From NCBI GenBank assembly GCA_947625305.1, contig CANQNW010000010.1, positions 18,899 through 82,898 on the forward strand: DNA of 64,000 nt. The letters are read 5' to 3'. The DNA comes from Candidatus Gastranaerophilales bacterium. Lineage in GTDB: Bacteria; Cyanobacteriota; Vampirovibrionia; Gastranaerophilales; Gastranaerophilaceae. The notes under the pieces are model-generated. The model worked only from the letters and a program-made list of their open reading frames with translations. It searched no databases and had not been told where the DNA came from. Position 1 is the first letter of the stretch. Each line of letters starts with the position of its first letter. The position numbers were made by a program, and so were the translations under genes. Positions 61,840 to 64,000 of the stretch are shown one piece after another.

Positions 61840-64000
61840 ATGAATTTAAAAGATTTATCCGAACGTGATATTTGTACAAAAATTATAACCCCTAAAATAG
61901 AAAAAGCAGGGTGGGATAAAAACTCACAAATTCGTGAAGAAGTTTCTTTTACAGCAGGAAAAGTTATTATTAGGGGTAAACTTGTTTCTCGTGGCAAACA
62001 AAAGCGTGCTGACTATATCCTGTATTATAAAAACAATATTCCTATCGCTATTGTTGAAGCAAAAGATAACAATCATTCTGTTGGAGCAGGTATGCAACAA
62101 GCAATAGAATATGCTGAAATTCTTGATATTCCTTTTGTATTTACATCAAACGGGGATGCTTTTTTATTTCATGATAGAACTGTTGATTTAGGGAAAAAGG
62201 AAACAGAATTAAATTTAGATGAATTTCCTTCCCCTAAAACATTATGGGAAAAGTATAAGAAATTCAAGGGCATTGAAGCACAGGAAATTGAAGAAGTTTA
62301 TACACAAAGCTACCATAAGGACACTAACGGGAAAGAACCCAGATATTATCAAAGAATAGCTATAAATAGAGCGGTTGAAGCAATTGCAAAAGGTCAAGAC
62401 AGAGTTCTTCTTGTTATGGCTACAGGAACAGGAAAAACATATACTGCTTTTCAAATAATTTGGCGTTTATGGAAAGCTAAAAAGAAAAAAAGAATATTAT
62501 TTTTAGCGGATAGAAATATTTTAGTAGACCAAACAAAAAATCAAGATTTTGCACCTTTCGGTGATAAAATGACAAAGATTACAAAAAGGCAGATTGATAA
62601 ATCTTATGAAATCTATCTTGCACTATATCAAGGTTTAACAGGAAACGACGAAGATAAGGATGCTTATAAACAGTTTTCTCCTAACTTTTTTGATTTGGTT
62701 GTGATAGATGAATGCCATAGAGGAAGTGCAAAAGAAGATTCTGCTTGGAGAGAAGTCTTAGATTACTTTAGTTCTGCAACCCATTTAGGTTTAACTGCAA
62801 CACCTAAAGAAACAAAAGAAGTTTCAAATATTGAATATTTTGGAGAACCCATATATACATATTCTTTAAAGCAGGGAATAGAAGATGGTTTTTTAGCCCC
62901 TTATAGAGTAATCAGACCACTTATAAACATTGACCTTGACGGTTTAAAACTTAAAGAAGGTACTATTGATAAAAAAGGTAACGAAGTACCAAATGAAGAA
63001 TTCAACGTAAAAGATTTTGATAGAAAAATTGTAGTTGATGAAAGAACTGAGCTTGTTGCAAAACGGATTACTGAATATTTAAAGAAAAATAATAGATATG
63101 ATAAAACCATTGTATTCTGTGTTGATATTGACCACGCAAACAGAATGCGTCAGGCTTTGGTTAATGAAAATCCTGATATGGTTAAAGAAAATTCTAAATA
63201 TATAATGCAGATTACGGGTGATAATGACGAAGGGAAAAAAGAATTAGATAATTTTATAGACCCTGAAATTACTTATCCTGTAATTGCAACCACTTCAAAG
63301 TTAATGTCAACGGGAGTAGATGCTAAAACTTGTAAATTAATTGCAATCGATAGTAATATCAACTCTATGACCGAATTTAAACAAATAATCGGTCGTGGTA
63401 CTCGATTAAGACCTGATTATAACAAATGGTATTTTACTATTCTGGATTTCAGAGGTGTTACAAGACTTTTTGAAGATAAGGAATTTGACGGAGAACCGGT
63501 TAAAATAAAAGAAGTCAAAGAGGGTGAAGAGTTTTCTGATGATGAACAAACACAAGAAGAAGTTGAAACACTTATTAATGAACTTCCTCAAGATGAAACA
63601 ATTGTTGAACTCCCTCCTGATATTAATATAACCGAGATTGAAAATCCTACAAGAAAATTCTATGTAAATGGCATTGAGGTTGTTCAGGTCGGTGAACGTG
63701 TTCAATATTATGGTAATGATGGGAAATTAATAACAGAAAGTTTAATTGATTATACAAAGAAAAGTTTAAAATCTCAATTTGCAACTTTAAATGATTTTAT
63801 TAAAAAGTGGTCTGAAACAGATAAAAAGACGGCTATTATAAAAGAACTTGAAGAACAAGGGGTAATGTTTCCTGAGTTATCGGATGAGGTTAAACAGAAA
63901 ACAGGCAAGGATTTAAGTATTTTTGATTTAATCTGCCATGTTGCTTTTGATATGCCACCGCTTTCAAGAAAAGAGCGTGCAGAAAACGTTAAAAAACGCA
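61840..64000 (+). CDS. hsdR: Type I restriction enzyme R subunit (5' part; runs off window)
   Basis: Motor-nuclease subunit that translocates and cuts unmodified DNA. 720 codons are visible and the frame is still open at the end. N-terminal nuclease: DYILYYKNNIPIAIVEAKDNN (D and ExK) with QAIEYAEIL following. SF2 helicase motifs: Walker A LLVMATGTGKTYTAF near 195, DECHRGS, TATPK, STGVDAKTCK, IIGRGTRLRPD near 525. The start follows GAGGT. The hsdM and hsdS partners should lie beyond the window. Confidence 0.95.
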   Translation, partial: MNLKDLSERDICTKIITPKIEKAGWDKNSQIREEVSFTAGKVIIRGKLVSRGKQKRADYILYYKNNIPIAIVEAKDNNHSVGAGMQQAIEYAEILDIPFVFTSNGDAFLFHDRTVDLGKKETELNLDEFPSPKTLWEKYKKFKGIEAQEIEEVYTQSYHKDTNGKEPRYYQRIAINRAVEAIAKGQDRVLLVMATGTGKTYTAFQIIWRLWKAKKKKRILFLADRNILVDQTKNQDFAPFGDKMTKITKRQIDKSYEIYLALYQGLTGNDEDKDAYKQFSPNFFDLVVIDECHRGSAKEDSAWREVLDYFSSATHLGLTATPKETKEVSNIEYFGEPIYTYSLKQGIEDGFLAPYRVIRPLINIDLDGLKLKEGTIDKKGNEVPNEEFNVKDFDRKIVVDERTELVAKRITEYLKKNNRYDKTIVFCVDIDHANRMRQALVNENPDMVKENSKYIMQITGDNDEGKKELDNFIDPEITYPVIATTSKLMSTGVDAKTCKLIAIDSNINSMTEFKQIIGRGTRLRPDYNKWYFTILDFRGVTRLFEDKEFDGEPVKIKEVKEGEEFSDDEQTQEEVETLINELPQDETIVELPPDINITEIENPTRKFYVNGIEVVQVGERVQYYGNDGKLITESLIDYTKKSLKSQFATLNDFIKKWSETDKKTAIIKELEEQGVMFPELSDEVKQKTGKDLSIFDLICHVAFDMPPLSRKERAENVKKR

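Overview
The window is AT-rich bacterial DNA, tightly packed on both strands with many 1-13 bp gene overlaps. The cell looks diderm (LptD-like outer-membrane assembly protein, lipoproteins, Tat pathway) and anaerobic (rubrerythrin, ferredoxin-type proteins, radical SAM). Diderm markers, TrmFO, a CpaE-like ATPase and recurrent leaderless promoters fit a gut member of the non-photosynthetic cyanobacterial sister lineage (Vampirovibrionota/Melainabacteria, Gastranaerophilales). This assignment is an inference, about 0.6 confident.

Layout. 1-6.6 kb: Zn/Cd P-type ATPase (5' end outside the window), a single-chain helicase-nuclease, LrgA/LrgB, tRNA-Ser(GGA), an XRE regulator. 6.7-12.6 kb: envelope genes (exported phospholipase D-type protein, LptD-like protein, M23 murein hydrolase, a micro-protein) and 5-formyl-THF cyclo-ligase. 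12.6-20.6 kb: a glucan phosphorylase-like protein without its PLP lysine, SerB, glmS/small ORF/rubrerythrin, MATE exporter, tRNA-Arg(CCU), threonine deaminase. 20.6-26.7 kb: UvrD-type helicase, a two-component system, and a CpaE-like ATPase next to what looks like a degenerate CpaF. 26.7-37.2 kb: TrmFO, TPR protein, YihY, NrnA, two zinc dehydrogenases, TrmD, RimM and a zinc-ribbon Arg/Asn-rich protein. 37.5-43 kb: two lineage-type beta-solenoid paralogues, TPR/NHL protein, GatA, RuvB.

43-48.9 kb is the accessory hot spot. It holds a WYL regulator plus PD-(D/E)XK nuclease operon, divergent from an operon of a DnaB-core ATPase and a retron-like reverse transcriptase, followed by a mini P-loop protein and an orphan. 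It ends in an array of partial copies of the 3' end of tRNA-Ser(CGA), an att-like scar. This reverse transcriptase/DnaB module is the best candidate for an undescribed defence-type system.

49-54.8 kb: a redox operon with a Tat-signal aldo/keto reductase lipoprotein, a polyferredoxin interrupted by an in-frame stop, tatA, tatC, larB and a LarC1-only larC. 54.9-60.5 kb: a surface-glycan locus (Glf, DUF4422 transferase, radical SAM protein, AAC(3)/DUF4910 fusion). Three of its genes carry G/C homopolymers of 8-9 bases, which stand out in this AT-rich DNA and suggest phase variation. 60.5-64 kb: dispersed repeat DNA, an unknown gene and the 5' part of a type I restriction hsdR that runs off the window.

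Many genes without a Shine-Dalgarno have a -10 hexamer exactly 6-7 nt before the ATG, so leaderless transcription seems common here. Several starts below were chosen on that basis.
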